The notes beneath the pieces were generated by a model that was given only the letters and a program-made list of their open reading frames with translations, did not search any database and had not been told where the DNA came from. Below, one piece after another: positions 7,726 through 14,441 of a stretch of DNA of 14,441 bases. Made by a program: the position numbers and the translations under genes. Positions within the stretch are counted from its first letter, which is position 1. Every line of letters starts with the position of its first letter. Origin of the DNA: Candidatus Freyrarchaeum guaymasense (GTDB taxonomy: Archaea > Asgardarchaeota > Jordarchaeia > Jordarchaeales > Freyrarchaeaceae); the NCBI GenBank assembly GCA_030587405.1, contig JAUQZD010000077.1, positions 1 through 14,441 on the forward strand, given 5' to 3'.

Positions 7726-9234
7726 TCATAGTTCCAGCAGCTCGTCCACCTCCCTCCTCTCCTCCTCAACTCCTCTGCCACCCTCCCTCCACGCTGAAAC
7801 CACGTCGATATCGGAGCCAACAAGCTTCCCTCTATACTGATCCACCTTCACCAAGGCTGGAACCCTCACCATCATCCCCAATACCACCGCCTCCCCGGTG
7901 TTGAGGGATGGAAGCTGGCGGAGCAAGTCGTCGCTAAGCGACTCACTAGCCGCTTGAACATGCCTCTGGTCTGATGGCTCAACGAGCTTTAAAATTATCA
8001 TGTTGTTAACCTGAGAAAGGGCGTTGGCGCTTAACGCCTTAGGCCTCTGGCTGACGAGGCAGAGGCCAACCCCAAACTTCCGCCCCTCCCGCGCTATCCT
8101 GCCAATCCAGTAGCTTGAAAGCGTATCCTCAGCCGTCGGCGCCAGTATGTGCGCCTCCTCTATCACGGTTAGGACAGGGTGTCTGAATCCTCCTCTCCCA
8201 TCTTCAACCACGAACCTCTTCCTCTCCTCAAGCAGCCTCCTGAGGGCGTGGCTCACCACGACATCCGCGCAGTCCTCGTCGACCTGACCTAGGTCTATAA
8301 CGTTAGCGCATCCAAGCCTAAACCTACCGACGATCCCACCTACACCTGGCCTTATAATCCTCGAATACTTCTCCTCGAAGCCTTCAACCTTGTTTAAAAC
8401 AGCGGCTACGTCGCTCCTCCTCTCTCTCCTCCCCTCCTCTCCTCCTTCAGACTGCTCCTCCAAGCTCTCCTTAAGGTACTCGAGGAACCTGGACGGGTCC
8501 CCTCCGCCTCTAACCTTCTCCACAGCGTTTCTGTATGCGACTCTGAAGATCCTCTCCTGCACGTGGTAGTCAGGCCTTATGTTTGCCAGCTGCATTAGCT
8601 CCCACACGCTGAGCGTGTAGGGGTCAAGTATCGGCGTCACCGGGTTCACACGCCCTCCTCCCAGGTCCGAGTCGAGGTACTCCGAGTGCATGTCAAATAT
8701 TACAACGGTTCCCCCCATCCTGATAATCCCATCTGATATGACCGCCACCGTGTTGGACTTTCCTGCACCCGTGACGGCTAGGATTGCCAAGTGGCGTGAA
8801 ACCATGCGGTTGACGTCCACGCATACGGGAACGTCGCCGTGTGAGATCAGTGTTCCTATCCTCAGCGACGCGTAATCCCTCTCCCCAAAAACCCTCCTGA
8901 GCGTCTCCCTGTCAGCTATCTTAACCTCCATCCCAGGGGAGGGTGGGACACGTGGAATCCGCAGCTCGTCCACGTCTCCAAGGATGCTGATGATCCCCTT
9001 AACGTACACGTCCTTTCCCTTCTCCAGCCTTCTTATCCTCTCAACCACCTGCGGGTCGTGTATGTCCTCGCTGAGGGAGACGCTGCCGCTCACCAGCGCC
9101 TGAACCATGCCTAGAACCGTTTTCCCATCGTACTCCATGGTCACGTACTGCCCCAGCCTCGGAGGCTCCACGGATATGAAAAACCCCCGCGTTGGGGTTG
9201 CTTCCCCTATGATGTACCCTATCACCCTACTCAA
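7726..9234 (-). CDS. herA: HerA bipolar DNA helicase / translocase
   Basis: HerA is a hexameric FtsK-like DNA pump that works with NurA to resect 5' strands after Mre11-Rad50 acts. The 502-residue product has an N-terminal HAS-barrel region (about 1-100), Walker A TGAGKSNTV (155-163) after RHLAILAV, the strand VVIFDMHSEY (177-186), and Walker B LTVIEEAH (355-362) with paired Glu 359-360. The sensor-like SQRPKALS (395-402) follows. The length is normal for the family. The start is TTG at 9234, supported by GGAGG (9242-9246) seven bases upstream, and it overlaps the nurA stop by eight bases. It ends at TGA, 32 bases before the chosen mre11 ATG. A charged stretch around residues 258-275 (EEQSEGGEEGRRERRS) is probably a lineage-specific loop. 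Confidence 0.95.
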   Translation of the reverse strand: MSRVIGYIIGEATPTRGFFISVEPPRLGQYVTMEYDGKTVLGMVQALVSGSVSLSEDIHDPQVVERIRRLEKGKDVYVKGIISILGDVDELRIPRVPPSPGMEVKIADRETLRRVFGERDYASLRIGTLISHGDVPVCVDVNRMVSRHLAILAVTGAGKSNTVAVISDGIIRMGGTVVIFDMHSEYLDSDLGGGRVNPVTPILDPYTLSVWELMQLANIRPDYHVQERIFRVAYRNAVEKVRGGGDPSRFLEYLKESLEEQSEGGEEGRRERRSDVAAVLNKVEGFEEKYSRIIRPGVGGIVGRFRLGCANVIDLGQVDEDCADVVVSHALRRLLEERKRFVVEDGRGGFRHPVLTVIEEAHILAPTAEDTLSSYWIGRIAREGRKFGVGLCLVSQRPKALSANALSQVNNMIILKLVEPSDQRHVQAASESLSDDLLRQLPSLNTGEAVVLGMMVRVPALVKVDQYRGKLVGSDIDVVSAWREGGRGVEEERREVDELLEL

Positions 9235-10315
9235 GGAACTCCCTCCCTCTCTCAGCCTCGTAGAACCCTACAATCCTGAAGACCCTCTCGATCTCATCAT
9301 CGGAAACCTTAACGTCCATATGCGCCTTCCTGAGGGGGTAAGGGTACCCTAAGACAGAGTAAGTGGACGCCTGCACTAAGACCTCCTCCACCACCCTGCC
9401 TTCAACACACCCCGGAACCTCAAACCTCAAGACGGGCCCCCTATCTTCCAGTCTGGCGTAGAAAACAGTCACGGTTAACCCTCTGAAGAAGTCGTCGAAG
9501 ACCGGAAACCTCCACTTAGCCTTGCGGCTAATCTCCAAGTGGAGGGGCTTGGAGTAGCCGGAGCGCCTGGTGAACTCGTTGAAAATTGAAATATCAGACT
9601 TGAAGGACTTAAAGTAGTCACATCCCCTAGACGTCTTGGAAACGAAAACCAAACGATCCCCGTAGTCCTCGAGCAGCCTCCTGTAAACTAGGAGCTTTTC
9701 GGCGCTCTCCAGGAAGCTGGCTGCAGCCCCTCCCATCTCACCGTAAGCACAAACAACCTCTTCCAGCATCCTCTTCGAGAAAACAGCCTCATCCAGCATC
9801 CTATCCCACGAGTTAACCACCCTCTCAGCGTGCCTTTCAAACCCTCGCTCCCTTAAAGACGCATACCCTCTGAAGGGAGGCCTGATTAAAACCCCGATAA
9901 GGGATCCATCCATGAAAACCCTATCCACCTTCCTGTCCCGGAGAGCCATGTAGGCAGCTTTCCCCTCCAGTATCTCACTATACGAAGCTATCCTGTCCTC
10001 AACATGCCTGTGAGGGTACAGCACATCCACATCAACCATCCTCACAGACTCTCCTTCCTCTCCATCCGTGAAGACGACAGCCTCAGCGTCCACAACGTAA
10101 AGGACGAAATCCCTGCACTCAACCCAGTTCCTCCCCCCGTCCACTCCAGCCACGCTCCCATTAAAGCCTCCACTGAACCCCGCGTTAACCCATGTTTCCT
10201 CCACGCTCCAAGAATCCAGCTCTACCCTTGAAGCCTTCTCCTTCAAGTACGACACGTTTCTAAGCGCAAGCTCGTAGGCCTCCCCCAGCAACCAAACCAC
10301 CAAAAACCTAAACAA
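9227..10315 (-). CDS. nurA: NurA 5'-3' nuclease
   Basis: NurA is the dimeric, manganese-dependent, RNase H-like nuclease that sits on the HerA hexamer. Visible motifs are AGVDGG (D59) and FMDGSL (D136), the two classical acidic motifs, then VFVSKTS and the C-terminal GYPYPLRKAHMDVKV (D334). The length from TTG at 10315 is 362 residues. The start is uncertain: no ribosome binding site precedes 10315. The TATA-like TATATG-type box centred near 10327 would place the transcript start close to 10300, where in-frame TTG (10303) and GTG (10300) could give a leaderless message four or five residues shorter. It is the first gene of the repair operon, and its TAG stop lies inside the herA start. Confidence 0.93.
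   Translation of the reverse strand: MFRFLVVWLLGEAYELALRNVSYLKEKASRVELDSWSVEETWVNAGFSGGFNGSVAGVDGGRNWVECRDFVLYVVDAEAVVFTDGEEGESVRMVDVDVLYPHRHVEDRIASYSEILEGKAAYMALRDRKVDRVFMDGSLIGVLIRPPFRGYASLRERGFERHAERVVNSWDRMLDEAVFSKRMLEEVVCAYGEMGGAAASFLESAEKLLVYRRLLEDYGDRLVFVSKTSRGCDYFKSFKSDISIFNEFTRRSGYSKPLHLEISRKAKWRFPVFDDFFRGLTVTVFYARLEDRGPVLRFEVPGCVEGRVVEEVLVQASTYSVLGYPYPLRKAHMDVKVSDDEIERVFRIVGFYEAERGREFLE
9242..9246 (-). promoter_or_regulatory. Ribosome binding site for the TTG start of herA
   Basis: GGAGG, within GGGAGGGAG on the minus strand, is seven bases before the TTG at 9234. It supports this non-ATG start inside the end of nurA. Confidence 0.65.
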
Positions 10316-10322
10316 AGACGGG

Positions 10323-10331
10323 AGTATATGA
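10323..10331 (-). promoter_or_regulatory. TATA-like box of the nurA-herA-mre11-rad50 operon
   Basis: On the minus strand the sequence reads TTCATATACTCC just upstream of nurA. The usual distance of about 26 bases from TATA centre to transcript start points to about 10300, next to in-frame TTG and GTG codons. This suggests leaderless transcription of the operon. Confidence 0.45.
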
Positions 10332-10357
10332 AGTTACCGCACAAGCCTCCACTCCGC

Positions 10358-10425
10358 AAGCATCCTTCATTAAGCATCCTTCCCACATTCATCTTCACCA
10401 AGGGGGAACCCTAATAAGCATCCTT
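10358..10425. repeat. Three direct copies of AAGCATCCTT between nurA and the protease-like gene
   Basis: Exact copies of AAGCATCCTT lie at 10358-10367, 10372-10381 and 10416-10425, with start offsets of 14 and 44 bases; the last two are preceded by T. A 9-base version, AGCATCCTT, is also found in the intergenic space after the ATPase remnant (3993-4001). The cluster lies between the divergent nurA operon and the protease-like gene, so it may be a regulator site acting on one or both. Confidence 0.55.
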
Positions 10426-10431
10426 TCCCTC

Positions 10432-10440
10432 CCTATATTC
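10432..10440 (+). promoter_or_regulatory. Possible TATA box of the protease-like gene
   Basis: CCTATATTC lies at the right edge of the repeat cluster. A transcript starting about 26 bases downstream (near 10462) would leave a leader of some 80 bases before the ATG at 10543. It would begin inside the small upstream ORF, which argues against that ORF being translated from 10452. Confidence 0.35.
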
Positions 10441-10451
10441 TGGTGTTACCG

Positions 10452-10574
10452 ATGGGATCCAAATACCTGAAGACGGTCAAGCCCAAGCGGAGAATAGGTT
10501 ACCTTAAGAGGAAGCGGAGAATAGGCGTGGTTGTGAGGGTAGATGGCAGTCAGAGTGAAGCTCAAGGTAAATAG
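10452..10574 (+). CDS. Possible small basic ORF with internal duplication
   Basis: An ATG-started frame of 40 codons ends at TAG and overlaps the next gene by 32 bases in another frame. The peptide is strongly basic (KTVKPKRRIG, then YLKRKRRIGVVV). The 14-mer AAGCGGAGAATAGG occurs at 10485-10498 and again at 10512-10525, an offset of 27 bases, so the KRRIG unit is duplicated in frame. It may be a tiny coupled protein, or only a leader carrying a tandem duplication. I see no ribosome binding site and the TATA box is too close to its start, so this is tentative. Confidence 0.25.
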   Translation: MGSKYLKTVKPKRRIGYLKRKRRIGVVVRVDGSQSEAQGK

Positions 10575-10959
10575 CGGAATCACGGAGAAAACCCTTACCG
10601 CGCTTGTGAACACGGGCTTCGAGTCAGAGACACCAGACCTCCTCCTGCCGGTCACCATAGCCGAGGAATTAGGCATTTGGCCTCCGACCTCCAGCATAAT
10701 GCTGGACGAATACAGCACGGTTTCAGGATCCATATCCCTTGCAACACTACCCAAAGCAGTCAAGGTTCAAGCAGTCTCCGGCGATAAAGCATCCAGGGAG
10801 GTCACCTGCAACGTTGTGGTATCGCCACAGGAAAGCGAGGTGCTAATCAGCGACATGCTGGCAGAAGAACTTGGAATAGTCATCTTAAAGGCTGGAAGGG
10901 GCTACTGGCGCTTCATAGACGACCCGCAAAACGTCGTCAGAATCAGTGAACCACCCTAA
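10543..10959 (+). CDS. Small retropepsin-like (clan AA) protein
   Basis: The 138-residue product resembles the single-domain aspartyl protease fold. A beta-rich start (VRVKLKVNSG) leads to LTALVNTGFESETPDLLLPVTIAEELGI, which corresponds to the ALVDTGA...LP..LAEELGL block of these proteins. Later, EVLISDMLAEELGIVIL matches the second conserved hydrophobic-Asp-Leu strand. The catalytic triad position reads NTG (N23) instead of DTG, so ordinary dimeric aspartyl protease chemistry is doubtful; Asp27 or Asp104 do not replace it by position. It could be a non-catalytic binding domain. The ATG at 10543 is preceded closely by GAGGG, and the frame is closed just upstream by TAG and TGA. The gene is convergent with the ThDP enzyme gene. 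Confidence 0.6.
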   Translation: MAVRVKLKVNSGITEKTLTALVNTGFESETPDLLLPVTIAEELGIWPPTSSIMLDEYSTVSGSISLATLPKAVKVQAVSGDKASREVTCNVVVSPQESEVLISDMLAEELGIVILKAGRGYWRFIDDPQNVVRISEPP

Positions 10960-11002
10960 AAATAGGTAAGCGAAGTAAAATTGGAAGAGCAGCGTCACAT
11001 GC

Positions 11003-12739
11003 CTACTCCTCTACTTCTGGGGGTGTGCAGCCCTCCAGCCAGACCATAGCTAAGGTTGCCAAGTCGGGTGGCGTTAAATGCACTTCCTGCGAGACCACCA
11101 CGTCTAGGAGGGCTGGCTGCGCCGCCTCCTCAGCCCTCTCCAACGCTGGAGCTATATCCTCAGGGTTCTCCACCCTCTCACCATACCAGCCCATCCCCTG
11201 CGCCACCCTGTCATACCTTACATCGCTGAAGTCAACCCCTATGTACCTTCCGCCGAAGGAGAGCTTCTGAGCTCCCTTTATCATACCCCAAGCCCCATCA
11301 TTCACCACTATGACTGTTATCTTCAAGTTAAGCCTGCTTGCTGTTTCGAGCTCTTGAAGAGTTGTTCCGAAGGCTCCGTCACCCGTGATCAGGTAAACCT
11401 GCTTGTCCGGGGCTGCAAGCTTCGCCCCTATAGCATATGGCAACCCTACACCTAAGTGCCCTGAGTCGGCAGCCCAGATGAAGCATCTAGGCTCGTATAT
11501 GCGGTGCATGTAGTACGCCCACACAGCCGTGTTGCCTCCGTCTATGCACGCTATGGCATCCCTCGGATAGTACTCCCTCACCTCCTTCATCAGCCTGAGC
11601 GGGTGGATGGGTTTCTCGTCGCTTTCAGCCTGCTTGGCAAAGTTTGCTATCCACTCGTCCTGAGCCCTCCTATACTCCTTCATCTTACTATGTGGCTCCC
11701 TCTTCTCCACCTTCCTCTTCACTTCGTCTAGGAGGGCGGAGAGAGTAGACTTTGCATCCCCCACTATAGCTAGATCCACAGGCCTGTTTAAAGCTATCAT
11801 CGTTGGGTCAACGTCTATCTGAATCGTCTTCTGCCTGTCAGGGTCTCCCCAAACCGGCGGTCGCCCCCAGAAGTCGACGTCGCCGACTCTGCTGCCAACT
11901 ATCAGAACAACGTCGGCTTCGCTCTGAGCCATCAAAGTGCCGGGAGTGTTTGGGATGAGGCAGAGGGGATGATCCTCAGGGATAACCCCCCTCGCGCCAA
12001 GCGTGGTGACGACGGGCGCCCCAAGGTACTCGGCGAGGGCTACGACTTCCCCCCAAGCACCCGACCTAAGCACTCCTCCACCAGGATGAATCAGAGGCAT
12101 CTCGGCCTTGACAAGCATTTCAGCAGCCTTCTCCACCAGCTCCGGGTCCCCGACGGGGGGCTTAGTAGCCCTATACCTCTGAGGCGGGTAAACCCTAACG
12201 GTACCCTCCTCTTTCCCCTCAAACATCACGTCTGCGGGAAGGTCAAGGTGCACCGGCCCCGGCCTCCCAGACGTAGCAACCCTGAAGGCGTGGTGGACGA
12301 GCTCAGGGATCCTCTCCCAGTGCGAAACCACAGCGTTCCACTTAGTTATAGGCTTGAAAAGGTGGTACTGGTCTAGGGCTTGCATGGAACCATGGTCAGG
12401 GTAGCTTCGCCAAGTCTGATTCTGCCCTGTTAAAACGATCATTGGCACGCCGTCAGCCCACGCAGGATAAACTCCCGGAACGAGGTTAGCGCCTCCGGGG
12501 CCGATCGTCCCAATGCACACCCCTGGCTCACCGGTAACTCTTGCCCAAGCATCAGCCATGTTCGCGGCAGCCTGCTCATGTCTACAGTTAACGAAGGTGA
12601 GCCCGTGCCTCTCACCGACCCTCTTTATGGCGTCTAGGATCGTTAAAAGCTGCGCTCCGGGAACACCGAAGACGTACTTCACACCCTCCTCAATTAAACA
12701 CCTAACTAAGAGCTCCCCACCAGAAATCTTCTTAGCCAA
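11003..12739 (-). CDS. ThDP-dependent enzyme, acetolactate synthase / oxalyl-CoA decarboxylase superfamily
   Basis: The 578-residue product has the three domains of the acetohydroxyacid synthase group. The pyrimidine-binding domain (about 1-170) carries the catalytic Glu in NCRHEQAAA (E55). The middle domain (about 195-345) includes IVGSRVGDVDFWG. The ThDP/Mg-binding domain (about 380-560) has GDGAFGTTLQELETA (453-467) and ends the motif at NDG (480-482). The reaction cannot be read from the sequence. No small regulatory subunit or ketol-acid reductoisomerase gene is nearby, so classical branched-chain synthesis is not supported by context. A decarboxylase or carboligase acting on another 2-oxoacid is equally likely. 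The frame opens at GTG 12766, but TTG 12739 (MAKKISGGELL) has GGAGG (12748-12752) eight bases upstream and gives the usual family start. It ends with TAG. Confidence 0.85.
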   Translation of the reverse strand: MAKKISGGELLVRCLIEEGVKYVFGVPGAQLLTILDAIKRVGERHGLTFVNCRHEQAAANMADAWARVTGEPGVCIGTIGPGGANLVPGVYPAWADGVPMIVLTGQNQTWRSYPDHGSMQALDQYHLFKPITKWNAVVSHWERIPELVHHAFRVATSGRPGPVHLDLPADVMFEGKEEGTVRVYPPQRYRATKPPVGDPELVEKAAEMLVKAEMPLIHPGGGVLRSGAWGEVVALAEYLGAPVVTTLGARGVIPEDHPLCLIPNTPGTLMAQSEADVVLIVGSRVGDVDFWGRPPVWGDPDRQKTIQIDVDPTMIALNRPVDLAIVGDAKSTLSALLDEVKRKVEKREPHSKMKEYRRAQDEWIANFAKQAESDEKPIHPLRLMKEVREYYPRDAIACIDGGNTAVWAYYMHRIYEPRCFIWAADSGHLGVGLPYAIGAKLAAPDKQVYLITGDGAFGTTLQELETASRLNLKITVIVVNDGAWGMIKGAQKLSFGGRYIGVDFSDVRYDRVAQGMGWYGERVENPEDIAPALERAEEAAQPALLDVVVSQEVHLTPPDLATLAMVWLEGCTPPEVEE

Positions 12740-12747
12740 CCAACCAC

Positions 12748-12752
12748 CCTCC
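12748..12752 (-). promoter_or_regulatory. Ribosome binding site deciding the ThDP-enzyme start
   Basis: GGAGG (in GGAGGGTGG, minus strand) lies eight bases before the TTG at 12739. It supports that codon over the in-frame GTG at 12766. Confidence 0.65.
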
Positions 12753-12779
12753 AACCTATTTAACACTTCTCTTACCCCT

Positions 12780-12805
12780 TTTAGACTTAAATAGATTTTC
12801 TATTT
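12780..12805 (-). promoter_or_regulatory. Promoter with overlapping palindrome upstream of the ThDP-enzyme gene
   Basis: On the minus strand, TCTATTTAAGTC contains a TATA-like TATTTAAG centred near 12787, which predicts a transcript start near 12760, just before the ribosome binding site. AAATAGA (12789-12795) and TCTATTT (12799-12805) form a perfect 7-base inverted repeat with a 3-base spacer overlapping the upstream side of this box, a good position for a repressor or for TFB contacts. Confidence 0.5.
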
Positions 12806-12889
12806 ACCATCCCTCAATGGTATGGGCTTCCTCACCCTCTCCGGGCCGTAGACCTGACCGCAGACCGTGAAGCGCCGCACTTCCAGCAT
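12800..12889 (-). CDS. Possible 29-residue ORF between transporter and ThDP-enzyme genes
   Basis: An ATG frame encodes MLEVRRFTVCGQVYG followed by PERVRKPIPLRDGK and ends at TAG. A GTG at 12907 would extend it by six residues; the frame is closed upstream by TAG. The composition looks protein-like (alternating hydrophobic and basic residues, few rare residues), and it lies on the same strand as both neighbours, between which it would otherwise leave an empty gap of about 210 bases. I recognise no family, and no clear ribosome binding site precedes the ATG. It could be the C-terminal relic of a lost gene. Confidence 0.3.
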   Translation of the reverse strand: MLEVRRFTVCGQVYGPERVRKPIPLRDGK

Positions 12890-12951
12890 GCCACGAACCA
12901 AATGCACCTTCCCCTACGGTCTTCCCGTCTTACACCCACCCTCTGCTTTAG

Positions 12952-14441
12952 CTAGAATGGCATCGTGTAGCCATAGTACGCTGCCAGCGTGGTTATCCAG
13001 CTTGGCAGCCCCAGCTCTCCGGCGCTGACGCCTGCCATGTTCATGAACCCTGTGAGAACCATCAGGAAAAGCTCGGGGCTCATAGCAGTCCAACCCAAAA
13101 TGCTAGTTAAGCCATAGAGTAGCCCCGTCCCCATAATAAACGATACCAAGCATAGTGGTCCACCGATCTTGAAGAAGTTCTTCCATGACATTGGTGCTCC
13201 GTCTCTTTCTAGTATTGATATTGCTAGGAGGTTTGGTATGCCTCCTATCGGGGTTAGGCTAGCCCCAGCGTTAGCCCCATAAATGAGGGACCATATCACA
13301 ACCTTGTCCAGGACCATGGCGTTAACCGAAAGGGGGGTTAGAACGTAAAGGAGAGCCGTAGTCACCGAAACATTATCCATAACACCCGAAAGAACCCCGG
13401 AAACAGTTATCGTCAGGAAAATAGTCGCTAAGGGATTTCCAACAGTTAGGCTTCCGAGGCTTTTACCTATCGTTTCTAGGACGCCTGTGCTGTGAACCCC
13501 GCCAACAATGATGAAAATGCTTACAAGGAAGACCACCAGCCCCCAGTCAACCTCTAAAAGCGTTCTCTCCGGGTCTGCCCCGCTTAGGAGGAGGAAGGCG
13601 AAAGCCGAGACCAGGGCGACCATGTATAGGGGGATGTTAAGCGTGCCGGCGACGACGAAGCCTATCGTGGTCAGGACGAGCAGCACGGCCATCCTATTGA
13701 ACAACGCCCTGTTCTCTATAAGCGTCGACTCGTCAAGTGATAGCAGCCTAGCCCTTATCGTAGCAAACTCCCGACCCTCGGGTACAGTGAACTCCTCCTT
13801 AAACGCCTTCTGAACAATCACCATTGACATTGCTGAGTATGCTGCTGCGAATGGGGCTCCTAGGGCTATGAAGTGGACATACGAGAGGAAGTAGCCGGGG
13901 TTGAGGTTGAAGTGAGCCGAAACCAAAATGTTAACAAAACTACCAACAATGGTTGAAGCGCTCGCAGCGTTTATCACGAACACCTCACCTAGGACGTAGG
14001 GGCGCGGATCCACCCCCAAAGCCCTAGTCAAAGTCAAAGTCAAAGCACTAATGATGATAAACGTCGGGTTGTTCCCTATTATTGCTGTTAGGACGAAGCT
14101 CACCAGGCAGAGGTAAGCGAAGAGCCTCTTAAGGTCTCCCCCACTCATCTTAACAACCTTAACACATACGTACTCGAACAATCCAGACCTAGACGCGACG
14201 GTAGCTATTATCACGAGGGAGATTATTATGATTATTGTTGGCCAGTCTATCATTTCTGTGAATACTTGCTGGTCTGTGAATAGGAGTGGTTTTCCACATG
14301 CTGGACCCCCCTGCATCCACGATATTACGCAGTCCGCCACCGGGACCCAGGAGTAGACTGCTGAGAAGTACTTCCCCGCCAGGATGGTGGCGACAGCCCC
14401 ACCGAGGGCAGCAAGGGTCTTATGAAGCCTCTCAGTCATAA
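12952..14441 (-). CDS. ArsB/NhaD-type ion transporter (5' end outside window)
   Basis: At least 495 residues of a membrane transporter with about 11 hydrophobic segments. TERLHKTLAALGGA, normally found after the first membrane helix of ArsB/NhaD permeases, is the first thing visible. The true start is therefore probably beyond the right edge, and the Met at 14439 need not be the start. Family marks are GNNPTFIII (122-130), MDNVSVTTAL (354-363) and GANAGASLTPIGGIPNLLAI (388-407) followed by MSWKNFFKIG. The first-half equivalent, usually a GDPPN-like loop, is instead ASTIVGSFVNILVS (161-174), so the inverted-repeat symmetry is degraded. A hydrophilic stretch with two Cys (C37 and C48 of the visible part) lies before the next helix. 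The substrate (sodium/proton, arsenite or organic anion) cannot be told. It ends with TAG. Confidence 0.8.
   Translation of the reverse strand, partial: MTERLHKTLAALGGAVATILAGKYFSAVYSWVPVADCVISWMQGGPACGKPLLFTDQQVFTEMIDWPTIIIIISLVIIATVASRSGLFEYVCVKVVKMSGGDLKRLFAYLCLVSFVLTAIIGNNPTFIIISALTLTLTRALGVDPRPYVLGEVFVINAASASTIVGSFVNILVSAHFNLNPGYFLSYVHFIALGAPFAAAYSAMSMVIVQKAFKEEFTVPEGREFATIRARLLSLDESTLIENRALFNRMAVLLVLTTIGFVVAGTLNIPLYMVALVSAFAFLLLSGADPERTLLEVDWGLVVFLVSIFIIVGGVHSTGVLETIGKSLGSLTVGNPLATIFLTITVSGVLSGVMDNVSVTTALLYVLTPLSVNAMVLDKVVIWSLIYGANAGASLTPIGGIPNLLAISILERDGAPMSWKNFFKIGGPLCLVSFIMGTGLLYGLTSILGWTAMSPELFLMVLTGFMNMAGVSAGELGLPSWITTLAAYYGYTMPF

Noticed and set aside
11969..12376. 135-codon plus-strand ORF opposite the ThDP-enzyme gene
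   Set aside because: It is an antisense shadow of a clearly recognised gene with unusual Pro/Arg-rich composition.

Overview
The window looks like a piece of a thermophilic archaeal chromosome, probably from the TACK side of the archaea; I cannot name the genus. The main evidence is a complete archaeal end-resection operon (nurA, herA, mre11, rad50). Supporting signs are a UPF0282-type metallo-hydrolase, a TreT-type trehalose synthase start, a COG1373-type ATPase, TATA-like boxes, and frequent GTG and TTG starts preceded by GGAGG-type ribosome binding sites. TAG is an ordinary stop here: it ends the CBS gene, rad50, nurA, the ThDP enzyme and the transporter.

Left part (1-2322). A minus-strand pair holds a four-CBS-domain protein followed 17 bases later by the 5' end of a trehalose synthase/glycosyltransferase gene that runs off the window. 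This suggests nucleotide-sensing control of trehalose metabolism. A metallo-beta-lactamase-fold gene is transcribed divergently from it.

Middle left (2323-4110). An AAA ATPase/DUF4143 gene is decayed. It keeps a near-perfect palindromic operator and a TATA-like box. Its N-terminal end is separated by a hairpin-rich block of about 177 bases with short inverted ends, the Walker A motif is damaged, and there are two in-frame TAG codons. The rest of the reading frame, about 320 codons, is intact. A small hairpin lies between its end and the convergent end of rad50.

Centre (4111-10315, minus strand). nurA, herA, mre11 and rad50 form one compact transcription unit, with nurA first. nurA/herA and mre11/rad50 overlap, and herA and mre11 are 32 bases apart with the chosen mre11 start. 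Together they encode the 5'-strand resection machine: Mre11-Rad50 opens and clips ends, and HerA-NurA (hexameric pump plus nuclease) makes the 3' overhang for RadA. A leaderless-type promoter sits just upstream of nurA, next to a run of three copies of a 10-base repeat.

Right part (10316-14441). There is a small retropepsin-like protein whose expected catalytic Asp is Asn, possibly preceded by a basic micro-ORF containing a 27-base-step duplication. On the minus strand follow a ThDP-dependent enzyme of the acetolactate synthase/oxalyl-CoA decarboxylase superfamily and the C-terminal bulk of an ArsB/NhaD-type ion transporter. A possible 29-35-residue ORF lies between those two.

I found no rRNA, convincing tRNA, CRISPR array or complete insertion sequence. 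The best candidates for something new are the hairpin-rich block inside the ATPase remnant, the palindromic operator, and the repeats in the nurA promoter region.
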